A stretch of 9,422 nucleotides of DNA, taken from assembly GCF_937981295.1 (NCBI RefSeq), contig NZ_CALJPC010000072.1, positions 1-9,422 of the forward strand, given 5' to 3'. Positions 1 through 6,172 of this stretch are shown piece after piece. Within the stretch, counting starts at the first letter, position 1. Each line of letters opens with the position of its first letter. This DNA comes from an uncultured Campylobacter sp. (GTDB lineage: Bacteria > Campylobacterota > Campylobacteria > Campylobacterales > Campylobacteraceae). Below the pieces are notes generated by a model. It was not told the DNA's origin. It did no database searches and saw nothing but the letters and a program-made list of their open reading frames with translations. The position numbers and the translations under genes are program-made.

Positions 1-583
1 ATCTAAAATCCGTCCTTAAGTCTACTTTTAAAACTGCTAAATTCGTTTTTAAATTTGCGTTTGAAATTTTAAAATTTGCGGTGCAATGCCTGTTAGAATT
101 TATGTCTCGATACGCTCCGAGGCGTATGTCGTAATAATCCATGCTTGGGTTCATGCCGTGACCCTTGACGAGATTTATGTCATAATCCGCGCTAGAATTT
201 ATATCGTGGCATATATTTAAATTTAAGTCTCGATCTGCGTTAAAGTTTATGCTTTGGCATGTGCTACAGCAATATGCTATAAAGCGTATGTCGCAATCCG
301 TATCGTAATAATCCGCGCTAAAGTCTATGTAACGATTTGCCTCGCAATTTGTACTCGTAGCGTTTTGGTTTTTAAAATTTAGACTTTTAAAATTTTGATT
401 TTTTAAATTTTTACCCACTCCGCTCGGTTTTGTGACGGCGCTTGATCTTTCGAGACAAACAGCTTCGGCGGGACGTGCGTAGCAAAGAGTCACGCCTGCT
501 CGCGCGAGCTTTGTGCGAACCCAAAAAGAGCGCGGGCGGGCGGTGAAATTTTTAAATTTTAACGTAGCTTTATTTTTCATCAT
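1..583 (-). CDS. Unrecognised open reading frame with Asp/Tyr-rich degenerate repeats, 3' end outside the window
   Basis: I read 194 codons from an ATG-ATG pair at 583 to the window edge without a stop. I do not recognise the protein. The first ~60 residues are basic, with an Arg/Ala/Val-rich stretch (TLCYARPAEAVCLERSSAV). A Lys/Asn/Phe-rich linker (KNLKNQNFKSLNFKNQN) follows. Residues ~80-165 are a loose repeat on the theme D-I-N-x-x-A-D-Y (DINSSADYDINL, DYYDIRLGAYRDINSN), with many Cys in the middle. No signal peptide or membrane segment is obvious. The start lies 12 bases after the ABC ATPase stop, in the same frame, and has no convincing ribosome binding site, so translation would depend on coupling. 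Support for coding: no stop over 194 codons, and repeat copies that keep the frame. Against: the weak start, the AT-rich repeat-derived sequence, and C. jejuni having a thioredoxin-like gene here. It may be a translated dispersed repeat or the start of a longer protein. Confidence 0.42.
   Translation of the reverse strand, partial: MMKNKATLKFKNFTARPRSFWVRTKLARAGVTLCYARPAEAVCLERSSAVTKPSGVGKNLKNQNFKSLNFKNQNATSTNCEANRYIDFSADYYDTDCDIRFIAYCCSTCQSINFNADRDLNLNICHDINSSADYDINLVKGHGMNPSMDYYDIRLGAYRDINSNRHCTANFKISNANLKTNLAVLKVDLRTDFR
94..345 (-). repeat. Degenerate short-repeat tract, copies in frame with each other
   Basis: Roughly nine diverged copies of a 20-38 base unit read, on the plus strand, like TARARTTTATGTCNYRATCYGCGC. 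Exact shared segments are ataatccgcgcta (182-194 and 308-320), gcgtatgtcg (122-131 and 284-293), tcgtaataatcc (129-140 and 303-314), gtctcgat (104-111 and 227-234) and tagaatttat (94-103 and 193-202). The near-match pair taaagtttat/taaagtctat lies at 241 and 319. Offsets are 126, 162, 174, 123, 99 and 78 bases, all multiples of three. On the minus strand the units encode variants of D-I-N/R-x-x-A-D-Y. Unit length varies, so this is not a CRISPR array or a simple microsatellite. Confidence 0.6.
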
Positions 584-595
584 GCGAGCTAAATT

Positions 596-1465
596 TTACG
601 CACCTGAATTCTGTGCGTCCGCATTTTTGGTATCTTGATTTTCGCCGCTTAAATTTTTAGCGCCCCTATCTTCGCTGCCAGAGCTTTGCGAAGCGGAATT
701 TTGCTCGCTCGCAGCTTCGGCGCTAGAGCTTTGCGAAGCGCTTTTGTTTGGATCGCGATCTGAAATTTCATCCTGCGAGCCCAAATGATGCTTCATCGTG
801 CTTTGATCTAAAAGTTCTATTCGATCGAGTTTGCCGTGTCTTAGGCGCACCACTTTGTCCGCAAATTTGCCGAGCTCTTCGTTGTGTGTGACCAAAAGCA
901 GCGTCTTGCCCTCGCCGCGAAGCGTCTGAAAGAGCTGCAAAACCACACGCTCGTTGGCTTCGTCGAGGTTGCCCGTAGGTTCGTCGGCGATGATAATATC
1001 GGGGTCATTGATGAGTGCGCGCGCGATGCATACACGTTGCTGCTCGCCGCCGCTAAGCTCGCTAGGGCGGTGGGTGATGCGGTGTGCGAGCCCCACTTTC
1101 TCAAGTGCTGCCTTGGCGCTGTCTTCATCCACGCAGCTGTGGTAGTATTGATTTAGCATGACGTTTTCGACGGCCGTTAGATAGGGGATTAGGTGAAACT
1201 GCTGAAACACGAGGCCGATCTTTTTACGGCGAAATTCTAAAATTTGCTCGTCGTTTAGCGCGCTCGCGTCGGCTCCGCCTAGGATATATCTGCCCGCGGT
1301 GGGGGTGTCCATCAGGCTTAGGATATTTACGAGCGTGCTCTTGCCGCTGCCGCTTGGGCCCATTATGCTGACCCACTCGCCGCTTAAAACGTCGAAGCTG
1401 ATATTATCGAGAGCCTTAACCTCGCCGAAGTATTTGCAGATGCCTTCAAATTTTAAAATTTCCAT
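596..1465 (-). CDS. ABC transporter ATP-binding protein (MacB/LolD-type), P19 iron-uptake locus, Cj1663-like
   Basis: Cytoplasmic ATPase expected to power the two permeases encoded just upstream. It has a Walker A motif GPSGSGKST (36-44), a Q-loop (FQQF, 87-90), the signature LSGGEQQR (137-144), a Walker B IIIADEP (157-163), a D-loop (GNLD) and the switch histidine in THNEE (H194). All catalytic residues are present. The start is an ATG one base after the stop of the second permease, with an AAGGGA ribosome binding site inside that gene's end, so the two are translationally coupled. The catalytic domain ends near residue 220, the usual family length. Residues ~222-289 are an extra Ser/Ala/Asn/Glu-rich, probably disordered tail with SASQSS at 242-247 and again at 257-262. 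The role in iron uptake is inferred from gene order. The transported substrate of this ABC module is not known from the sequence. Confidence 0.93.
   Translation of the reverse strand: MEILKFEGICKYFGEVKALDNISFDVLSGEWVSIMGPSGSGKSTLVNILSLMDTPTAGRYILGGADASALNDEQILEFRRKKIGLVFQQFHLIPYLTAVENVMLNQYYHSCVDEDSAKAALEKVGLAHRITHRPSELSGGEQQRVCIARALINDPDIIIADEPTGNLDEANERVVLQLFQTLRGEGKTLLLVTHNEELGKFADKVVRLRHGKLDRIELLDQSTMKHHLGSQDEISDRDPNKSASQSSSAEAASEQNSASQSSGSEDRGAKNLSGENQDTKNADAQNSGA
680..740 (-). repeat. 16-base direct repeat in the ATPase C-terminal tail
   Basis: The sequence agagctttgcgaagcg occurs at 680-695 and again at 725-740. The copies are 45 bases (15 codons) apart and in frame, giving the repeated peptide SASQSS. 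The bases between copies are also partly alike (Ala/Ser/Glu codons), which suggests a diverged tandem duplication that lengthened the low-complexity tail. Confidence 0.8.
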
Positions 1466-1466
1466 G

Positions 1467-2600
1467 TCATTCCCTTAATAGATTCGCTAAATTCGGATTC
1501 AGCGCCTTTTTGATCGGATAGTAGCTTGCCGCGAGCGCAAAAATCAGGCTCAGCACGACCGCCGCAAAGAGGCTGATTAGCCTAAAATCCACGCTGCTTG
1601 AAAATATCAGATGCCCCAGCAAGATCGCGAGCAGGTATCCCACGAATACTCCAGCTAGCGAGCCTGCGACGCAGACGGTTAAAATTTCGCTCAGGATCAG
1701 GTGGAGCAAATTTTGTTTGCTCGCGCCGATTGCGCGGATGAGCGCGAACTCTTTGATGCGCGAAAGCAGGATCGAGCTAAGGCTCGTGTTGATGCAGACC
1801 GAGGTGATCAGAAGGATCGTAATGCCGATAAGAAGCATCAAAAGCTTGATTTTGTTTAAGATGATGCCCTGGGTCTTGGATACCTTGCCGATCGGCGCGA
1901 AGCTCATCTGCGCGTCGCTCAGGCTTTTTGAAATTTCGCTAAGCTGCTTAAAATCGCCGCTTACGATCGCTTCGGCGTAATTTACCTGCGCAGGCTGATT
2001 TAAAATTTTTTGCGCTAGCGGCAGCGAGATTAGCAGCATGCCGTCCTCTTTCTGCCCGTCATAGACGATGCCTTTTATCTTAACCTTGCTCGTTTCGTTT
2101 AAGCCGATCGGCGTGATCTCGATACTATCGCCGAGCTTCGCGCCCAAAAGTTTGGCGAGATCCTGCCCGATGAGCGCGTTTTTATCGTCGAAATCCACGC
2201 CGATAAACGAACCCTCTTTAAGATCCAAAAACGGCATCGTATCGCGCAGAGAGGAGAAATTTACCCCCATGATGATGCCTGAGTTGACGCCTAAATTTGC
2301 GCTGCCGAAAAGATATTTATTCGCGCTTTTCAGTGTGGGGATTTTAGCAAATTTTGCATCAAGCGCCGCTTCGTCCATATGGGAATTTTCTAAATTTGCG
2401 GGGCTTACGATTAAATTTGCGCCGTAGCTGTTTAGCTCGCTGGCGACCTTTTTATCGATGTCGGCGTAGATATTTACGAACGCCGCGCAAACCGCGCTGC
2501 CTAGCATGATCGCGACGAAAATCACGAAGCTGCGGATGCCGCTGTTGATGATACTTTTAAAGATCGCGCCTCTAAAAAACGCTCCGTTATTTCCTACCAT
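1467..2600 (-). CDS. ABC transporter permease, MacB/FtsX family (Cj1662-like)
   Basis: Inner-membrane permease of 377 residues with MacB-type layout. A first membrane segment lies around residues 22-44. A large periplasmic domain (~50-250) begins with the family-like stretch ELNSYGANLIVSP. Three C-terminal membrane segments follow (~255-275, ~300-330, ~342-365), with the cytoplasmic loop IKEFALIRAIGAS between the first two, the usual coupling region with the ATPase. The ATG at 2600 overlaps the end of the preceding permease by 14 bases and has a GGAGG ribosome binding site within that gene, so translation is coupled. It is a paralogue of the upstream permease: both have the SYGxNxxVxP motif after the first membrane segment and a matching xKxxALxRAxGAS-type loop. 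Together they probably form a heterodimer. Substrate unknown; a link to P19-dependent iron uptake is inferred from context. Confidence 0.9.
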   Translation of the reverse strand: MVGNNGAFFRGAIFKSIINSGIRSFVIFVAIMLGSAVCAAFVNIYADIDKKVASELNSYGANLIVSPANLENSHMDEAALDAKFAKIPTLKSANKYLFGSANLGVNSGIIMGVNFSSLRDTMPFLDLKEGSFIGVDFDDKNALIGQDLAKLLGAKLGDSIEITPIGLNETSKVKIKGIVYDGQKEDGMLLISLPLAQKILNQPAQVNYAEAIVSGDFKQLSEISKSLSDAQMSFAPIGKVSKTQGIILNKIKLLMLLIGITILLITSVCINTSLSSILLSRIKEFALIRAIGASKQNLLHLILSEILTVCVAGSLAGVFVGYLLAILLGHLIFSSSVDFRLISLFAAVVLSLIFALAASYYPIKKALNPNLANLLRE

Positions 2601-3831
2601 AAAGCACCTCCGCAGGCAGTAGCTTGATCACTCCGCGTAGCGGCAAGATCGAGCCGATAATACAAATAAGAAGTCCAAAGACGATGCTAAGCGGAAAGAC
2701 CATCAGCGACACGCCGATGAATGAGCCGAAAATTTGATACGCGATCGCCCAGCTAAGCACGTAGCCCACGACTGCGCCCACGAGTGAGCTTGCTACGCAG
2801 ATGACGAAAATTTCGGCGGCGAACTGGATATAGATCATAAAATTGCTCGCTCCCAGCGCCTTAAGCAAGCCGATCTCCTTTTTGCGCTTGTAAATTTCGC
2901 TGCTTAGCAGGCTTGTGATGCAGATGCTTGAAATTAGCAGCGACAGAATGCTTACGACGCCCATTAAATTTTGAATTTTTTTCGTGATGCCGCTTTGAGC
3001 TTCGCTGACGCTAAGCACCGCCTTGGCGCTTGCGTTTGGATACTCCTCGGTGATCTGATATGCGATGGAGCTAACGTATGCTGAGCAATACCATGTGTCG
3101 TATTCTGTGGCGTCCAGGTTATCGAGACTCCTTCTTGCCTTTACGGACAGATCGTCTTCGGGGATAGTCATGGCGCTAACTTCTGCCTTGGCGATGAGGC
3201 CCTCTTTGTGCGTTAGCTTTTGCACCAGCGATAAATTTGCGATCAGCTTTTTGGCTTCATCCTCCGCACCGCGCAAAGTCCCAACGACTTTAACCTCATA
3301 ATCTCCAAGCTTAACCGTATCGCCGATCTTTAGCCCAAGCCCGTCTCCTGCGAGCACCTCATTCTCGGCGCCGTCTTTTACCCACTGCCCCTCTACGCTC
3401 CAAAACGGATAGAGCGAGCGCACGCCCGATCTGAAATCAGGCTCGTCGCTAACGCCCACGTCCTTTTCAAAGTAGGTTCCCACGACGTCGTAATCTCCCG
3501 CGCGGGTAGTTAAAAAGGGCGCAAAGGCGGTGATATTGTTGCGCCAAAAAATTTCTTTGATCTTATGCAGCTCACTCTCTTTTAAAAAATCATCGTTTTT
3601 AAGCGGAGAGTATTCGCGCCCGCCGATCTCGATACTTAGGCTTTGCGAGCGCGGTAGCACGACGATATTCGAGCCGTAGCTGCGCAGCTCCTTAGCAACC
3701 TGATCGCCAATTTTTAGCGTGATATTTAGCATGCAAGCGATCAGCGAAACCGATAAAAATATCGTCAAAAACGCTAAAATTTTGCTATCCCTGGAGTTTA
3801 AAATGGAGGATTTGATGATGCGTAAAAACAT
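2587..3831 (-). CDS. ABC transporter permease, MacB/FtsX family (Cj1661-like)
   Basis: Inner-membrane permease of 414 residues. The N-terminal membrane segment lies at about 18-42. A periplasmic domain (~45-285) starts with KELRSYGSNIVVLPRS and contains KIGDTVKLGDYEVKVVGTLR, typical of the MacB periplasmic core. Three C-terminal membrane segments follow (~287-312, ~333-365, ~372-400), with the coupling loop RKKEIGLLKALGAS. The start ATG shares one base with the stop of the DUF2318 gene (TAATG), and AAGGAG lies nine bases upstream, a clear translational coupling arrangement. It is the longer partner of the permease pair and most likely the second half of a heterodimer. The family includes MacB and LolCE, but no outer-membrane or adaptor gene is next to it here. 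A dedicated role in the P19 system rests on conserved gene order with C. jejuni. Confidence 0.9.
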   Translation of the reverse strand: MFLRIIKSSILNSRDSKILAFLTIFLSVSLIACMLNITLKIGDQVAKELRSYGSNIVVLPRSQSLSIEIGGREYSPLKNDDFLKESELHKIKEIFWRNNITAFAPFLTTRAGDYDVVGTYFEKDVGVSDEPDFRSGVRSLYPFWSVEGQWVKDGAENEVLAGDGLGLKIGDTVKLGDYEVKVVGTLRGAEDEAKKLIANLSLVQKLTHKEGLIAKAEVSAMTIPEDDLSVKARRSLDNLDATEYDTWYCSAYVSSIAYQITEEYPNASAKAVLSVSEAQSGITKKIQNLMGVVSILSLLISSICITSLLSSEIYKRKKEIGLLKALGASNFMIYIQFAAEIFVICVASSLVGAVVGYVLSWAIAYQIFGSFIGVSLMVFPLSIVFGLLICIIGSILPLRGVIKLLPAEVLYGRK

Positions 3832-5249
3832 TATTTAAGCTCCTTTAGCGTGCCGTTTTCATCTACATAGCGCTCGGGATGCGCGGTAAAGGCGTTTGCA
3901 TTCGCTTCGCTTTCGAAAAAGTAGGTGCGTCCGTAGTAAAGATAGCTAAATTTAGAGGTGTTTAAAATTTCTTTTCTGCTGACCGGATCGATCACCTTTT
4001 TATCCACAATCTCCGAGAAATAGGACGCGCCGTCTTCAATCGTCTTAAGCGCGATGACGATATTTTGCCCCTCTAGCTTATAATCCAGCGGGATCGGATT
4101 GCAGCCGCCAAGCTTGCCGACGCTCGGCAAAAAGATACGCACGTTGCAAGCGATGCAGATGAGCTCATCGCCTTTTTTGATATAGCCCATATCGCCGCAG
4201 ATCGAGCACGCGTCAAAAACCGCGACCGGGGCAAATTTGTCCGTGAAGCGGTTTAGTAGAAAAAACCTGACCTTATGCCCGTCGTCGGTGACGTAGGCAA
4301 AGCGGTGCAGCTTGCCATCTTTTACGATGTTTGCATCGATTATGAATTCCGCGCCTTGCGGCTCGATAATCTTAGGCTCATCGATCGTAGGCGGTTTTGA
4401 GGCGACCAAGATATAATAAAGCCCCAAAAAGCTGATTAAAACCCCAAGCGACAAGATCAGGCTAAAATCTCTAAAAATGGCGAATCTGCCCGCCTTAACC
4501 TCTCTAAATTTTATAATGTCCGCTTCGCGAGGCACTCGACTTGGCGCACGAAATACCGTAAGTAGCGCAATTAGCGCGGCTATAAGGCAAAGAGCTAGCG
4601 TCAGATAGGAGTTGTTGTAGTGGATGATTTTAGCGATGACGCTTAGAAACTCGGACGAGCCGATCGCGTTTGAAAGCCCTTCAAAACCCTTCGCAGCTAG
4701 CGCTTTGGGCGCGTCTGCCTGGCGCAGATCAAGGCCCAAAAAGCCGATTTTGGCGATAAAGGCAAACGCCCACGCGATGACGAATGACGCCAGCTTTGCA
4801 CCTCTACTCGTACGCGCTAGAGCTGAGCGATAAATAAAATAGAATAAAATGAGCGCCAGCGCACCTAAAACCGCCATGAAGAGGTTGGTTAGGCTGAAGC
4901 TGTCCAGTAGCTCGCCGGAGAAAATTTTAAAATTCATCCCTATGAAGCGGTATTCAAATCCATACGCGCAACCAAGAGCAAAAATAACTATAGCGGTAAG
5001 ATAGAATCGCTTAAACTTAAACGCAAGCAGTAGCGCGAGCAGCGCTAAAAGTGCGAGCGCATCAAACACGATCTTGCCCGTATCGGCGTTTGCCGAGCGC
5101 GCAAATGCGCTAAAGCACAGCGCCCCGAATGCAGCTCCCAAAAGCGCGGGCAAAAACGATGCGCTGATAAAGCGCCTGCCGCCCAGATACGCGCTTAAAA
5201 ACGCGAGCGGAAATAGAGCCAAGCTAACGTGATAAAAAAATATCGTCAT
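3831..5249 (-). CDS. DUF2318-type membrane protein with CxxC pairs and YHS-like C-terminus (Cj1660-like)
   Basis: Protein of 472 residues. Roughly eight hydrophobic segments fill residues 5-283 (about 5-23, 31-50, 60-77, 82-99, 118-140, 152-172, 213-234, 262-283). A soluble C-terminal domain, predicted periplasmic, carries two cysteine pairs, C348-x-x-C351 (ACSICGDMGY) and C365-x-x-C368 (ICIACN), and a GGCNP cysteine at 383. This matches the DUF2318 arrangement in membrane proteins beside P19 and FTR1. The pairs could bind a metal or act as a redox disulfide; the sequence cannot decide. Residues ~415-462 resemble a YHS domain (VIDPVSRKEI, then YYGRTYFFESEAN and HPERYV), but the usual cysteines are replaced by Ser and Glu. 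The start ATG has GAGGA at 5256-5260. A 387-base gap separates it from p19, so it may have its own promoter. Function in iron uptake is inferred. Confidence 0.85.
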   Translation of the reverse strand: MTIFFYHVSLALFPLAFLSAYLGGRRFISASFLPALLGAAFGALCFSAFARSANADTGKIVFDALALLALLALLLAFKFKRFYLTAIVIFALGCAYGFEYRFIGMNFKIFSGELLDSFSLTNLFMAVLGALALILFYFIYRSALARTSRGAKLASFVIAWAFAFIAKIGFLGLDLRQADAPKALAAKGFEGLSNAIGSSEFLSVIAKIIHYNNSYLTLALCLIAALIALLTVFRAPSRVPREADIIKFREVKAGRFAIFRDFSLILSLGVLISFLGLYYILVASKPPTIDEPKIIEPQGAEFIIDANIVKDGKLHRFAYVTDDGHKVRFFLLNRFTDKFAPVAVFDACSICGDMGYIKKGDELICIACNVRIFLPSVGKLGGCNPIPLDYKLEGQNIVIALKTIEDGASYFSEIVDKKVIDPVSRKEILNTSKFSYLYYGRTYFFESEANANAFTAHPERYVDENGTLKELK

Positions 5250-5284
5250 TAAAAATCCTCATCGAGTCTAATGCGCGTAAATCG

Positions 5285-5290
5285 CCTATA
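5285..5290 (-). promoter_or_regulatory. Possible weak -10 box upstream of the DUF2318 gene
   Basis: On the minus strand TATAGG lies in AATTATAGGCG, about 36 bases before the start codon, with AT-rich palindromic sequence upstream that could serve as the T-rich element of a Campylobacter sigma-70 promoter. It matches TATAAT at only four of six positions. It would make the DUF2318-ABC genes partly independent of the FTR1-P19 transcript. Confidence 0.2.
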
Positions 5291-5297
5291 ATTGCTT

Positions 5298-5459
5298 AAA
5301 TTTTAAAATTTTAAAACCTACGCCATTTTGTAAATTTTAAAATTTCAAATCCGCTTGCAAAAAAGTTCGCAACGGCAAGAGCTGCCCGCAAAGAGAAATT
5401 TCGCCTCGCTATTGCTTTGGTTTTATTTCGTCCTTGCGGTGCGCTAAATTTTAAAATTT
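5298..5459. repeat. Three copies of the palindrome AAATTTTAAAATTT
   Basis: Perfect 14-base self-complementary copies lie at 5298-5311, 5332-5345 and 5446-5459. Further copies are at 64-77, in the left-edge open frame, and at 1448-1461, where the motif encodes the start of the ATPase (EILKF). The motif is a dispersed word in this genome. Its function, if any, is not evident; a role as a structural DNA element or a by-product of base composition are both possible. Confidence 0.75.
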
Positions 5460-5600
5460 TGCCGCAGTTAAAAAGATTCGTAAGCTTAAACGCATTAAAG
5501 CAAAAACGATGCGCTTTGGCTGCGGCGTAGTGGCAAATTTAAACGGGCTAAAGTAACCGCCTTAAATTTAAAGCGTGTGGCTAAACCCAATACCGCTAGA

Positions 5601-5627
5601 GCTCCGCCAAAACGGACTCGGCGGAGC
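5601..5627 (-). terminator. Hairpin after p19, possible attenuator or mRNA-end element
   Basis: GCTCCGCC at 5601-5608 pairs perfectly with GGCGGAGC at 5620-5627 around an 11-base loop. It begins 9 bases beyond the p19 stop codon in the direction of transcription. The bases after it (TCTAGCGGTATTGGG) are not a U-tract, so it is not a canonical intrinsic terminator. It may slow exonucleases and stabilise the FTR1-P19 part of the transcript, or cause partial termination. Confidence 0.4.
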
Positions 5628-5636
5628 CATCTATGA

Positions 5637-6158
5637 TTACTCTTTAGGAGCGCCTGTGTATTGGAAGGTGTATTTAACCGAGAACGGCTCCCACCATTTG
5701 CCTACGCCTGTCGCTTTGTCCGCGTGGCGGCCGAATCCGTTGGTGCTTGGATTTTCGATGTTGTAGGTTAGCTCGTAATTGCCCACGCCGTTTACCATTT
5801 TGATATTGGCGCCGTAGTGAGGGCCGTCGCTAGCTACCATAGGCATGAAATTTCCCTTTTGGATCTTGCCGGTGTCTAGGTTTTTAAGCACGTAAGCGAT
5901 CTTTAGGTAAGGGATCCACTCGCCCTCGCCAAATCCGTTTGCGTTGCCTTTGATAGCGTGGATATCCGCCTCAAGGTGGATGTCCGCCTTGCTAGGAGCT
6001 AGATCGATGCCTTTAGGCTCCATATCGATAGGCTGAAGATACACAGCAGCGATCTCCATTCCATTTTGCTCAATCGGCTCGCCGATCGGATGCTCTCCCG
6101 CCATTGCTATAACAGAGGCTAGGCTTAGCGCCAATATACCTGAAAAAATCTTTTTCAT
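5637..6158 (-). CDS. p19: Periplasmic iron/copper-binding protein P19 (FetP/Tpd-like)
   Basis: P19 binds iron in the periplasm at a site that also holds copper, and works with an FTR1-type permease (known for C. jejuni P19 and E. coli FetP). The protein has 173 residues with a signal peptide at 1-20 (MKKIFSGILALSLASVIAMA) and probable cleavage before GEHPIG. The copper-site ligands of the family can be placed: H61 with E63 in ADIHLEADIHA, M107 in FMPMVASDGPHY, H114 in the same segment, and H145 in GFGRHADKATGVGKWW. Length and motifs match the family, and nothing is missing. The ATG has AAGGAGA seven bases upstream and follows the FTR1 stop by 14 bases, so both are probably on one transcript. 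In C. jejuni p19 is iron-repressed through Fur; here regulation would act at the promoter upstream of the permease gene. Confidence 0.95.
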   Translation of the reverse strand: MKKIFSGILALSLASVIAMAGEHPIGEPIEQNGMEIAAVYLQPIDMEPKGIDLAPSKADIHLEADIHAIKGNANGFGEGEWIPYLKIAYVLKNLDTGKIQKGNFMPMVASDGPHYGANIKMVNGVGNYELTYNIENPSTNGFGRHADKATGVGKWWEPFSVKYTFQYTGAPKE

Positions 6159-6172
6159 CTTTTCTCTCCTTA

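Larger units (their letters stand above)
5250..5636. other. 387-base gap inside the iron-uptake locus, no supported gene
   Basis: This gap interrupts an otherwise tightly packed gene set. It holds three perfect copies of AAATTTTAAAATTT, an 8-bp stem hairpin beside p19, and a possible weak promoter before the DUF2318 gene. On the minus strand 5314-5538 is open for 75 codons, but it has no ATG or GTG in frame and no ribosome binding site, so I do not call it a gene. A short plus-strand open frame overlapping the p19 end is a shadow. The middle part (about 5346-5440) is less AT-rich and could be a decayed repeat or gene fragment. Confidence 0.7.

Noticed and set aside
94..345. CRISPR array or tRNA-like repeats
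   Set aside because: Unit lengths vary, copies are heavily diverged, and there are no constant repeats with unique spacers. No tRNA cloverleaf was seen.
841..1156. Short open frames on both strands inside the ATPase gene
   Set aside because: They lie wholly within a gene with intact ABC motifs and encode no recognisable domain, so they are shadows of the real frame.
5314..5538. 75-codon open stretch on the minus strand in the p19-DUF2318 gap
   Set aside because: It has no ATG or GTG in frame and no ribosome binding site; an open stretch of this length is not improbable by chance. Kept only as part of the gap description.
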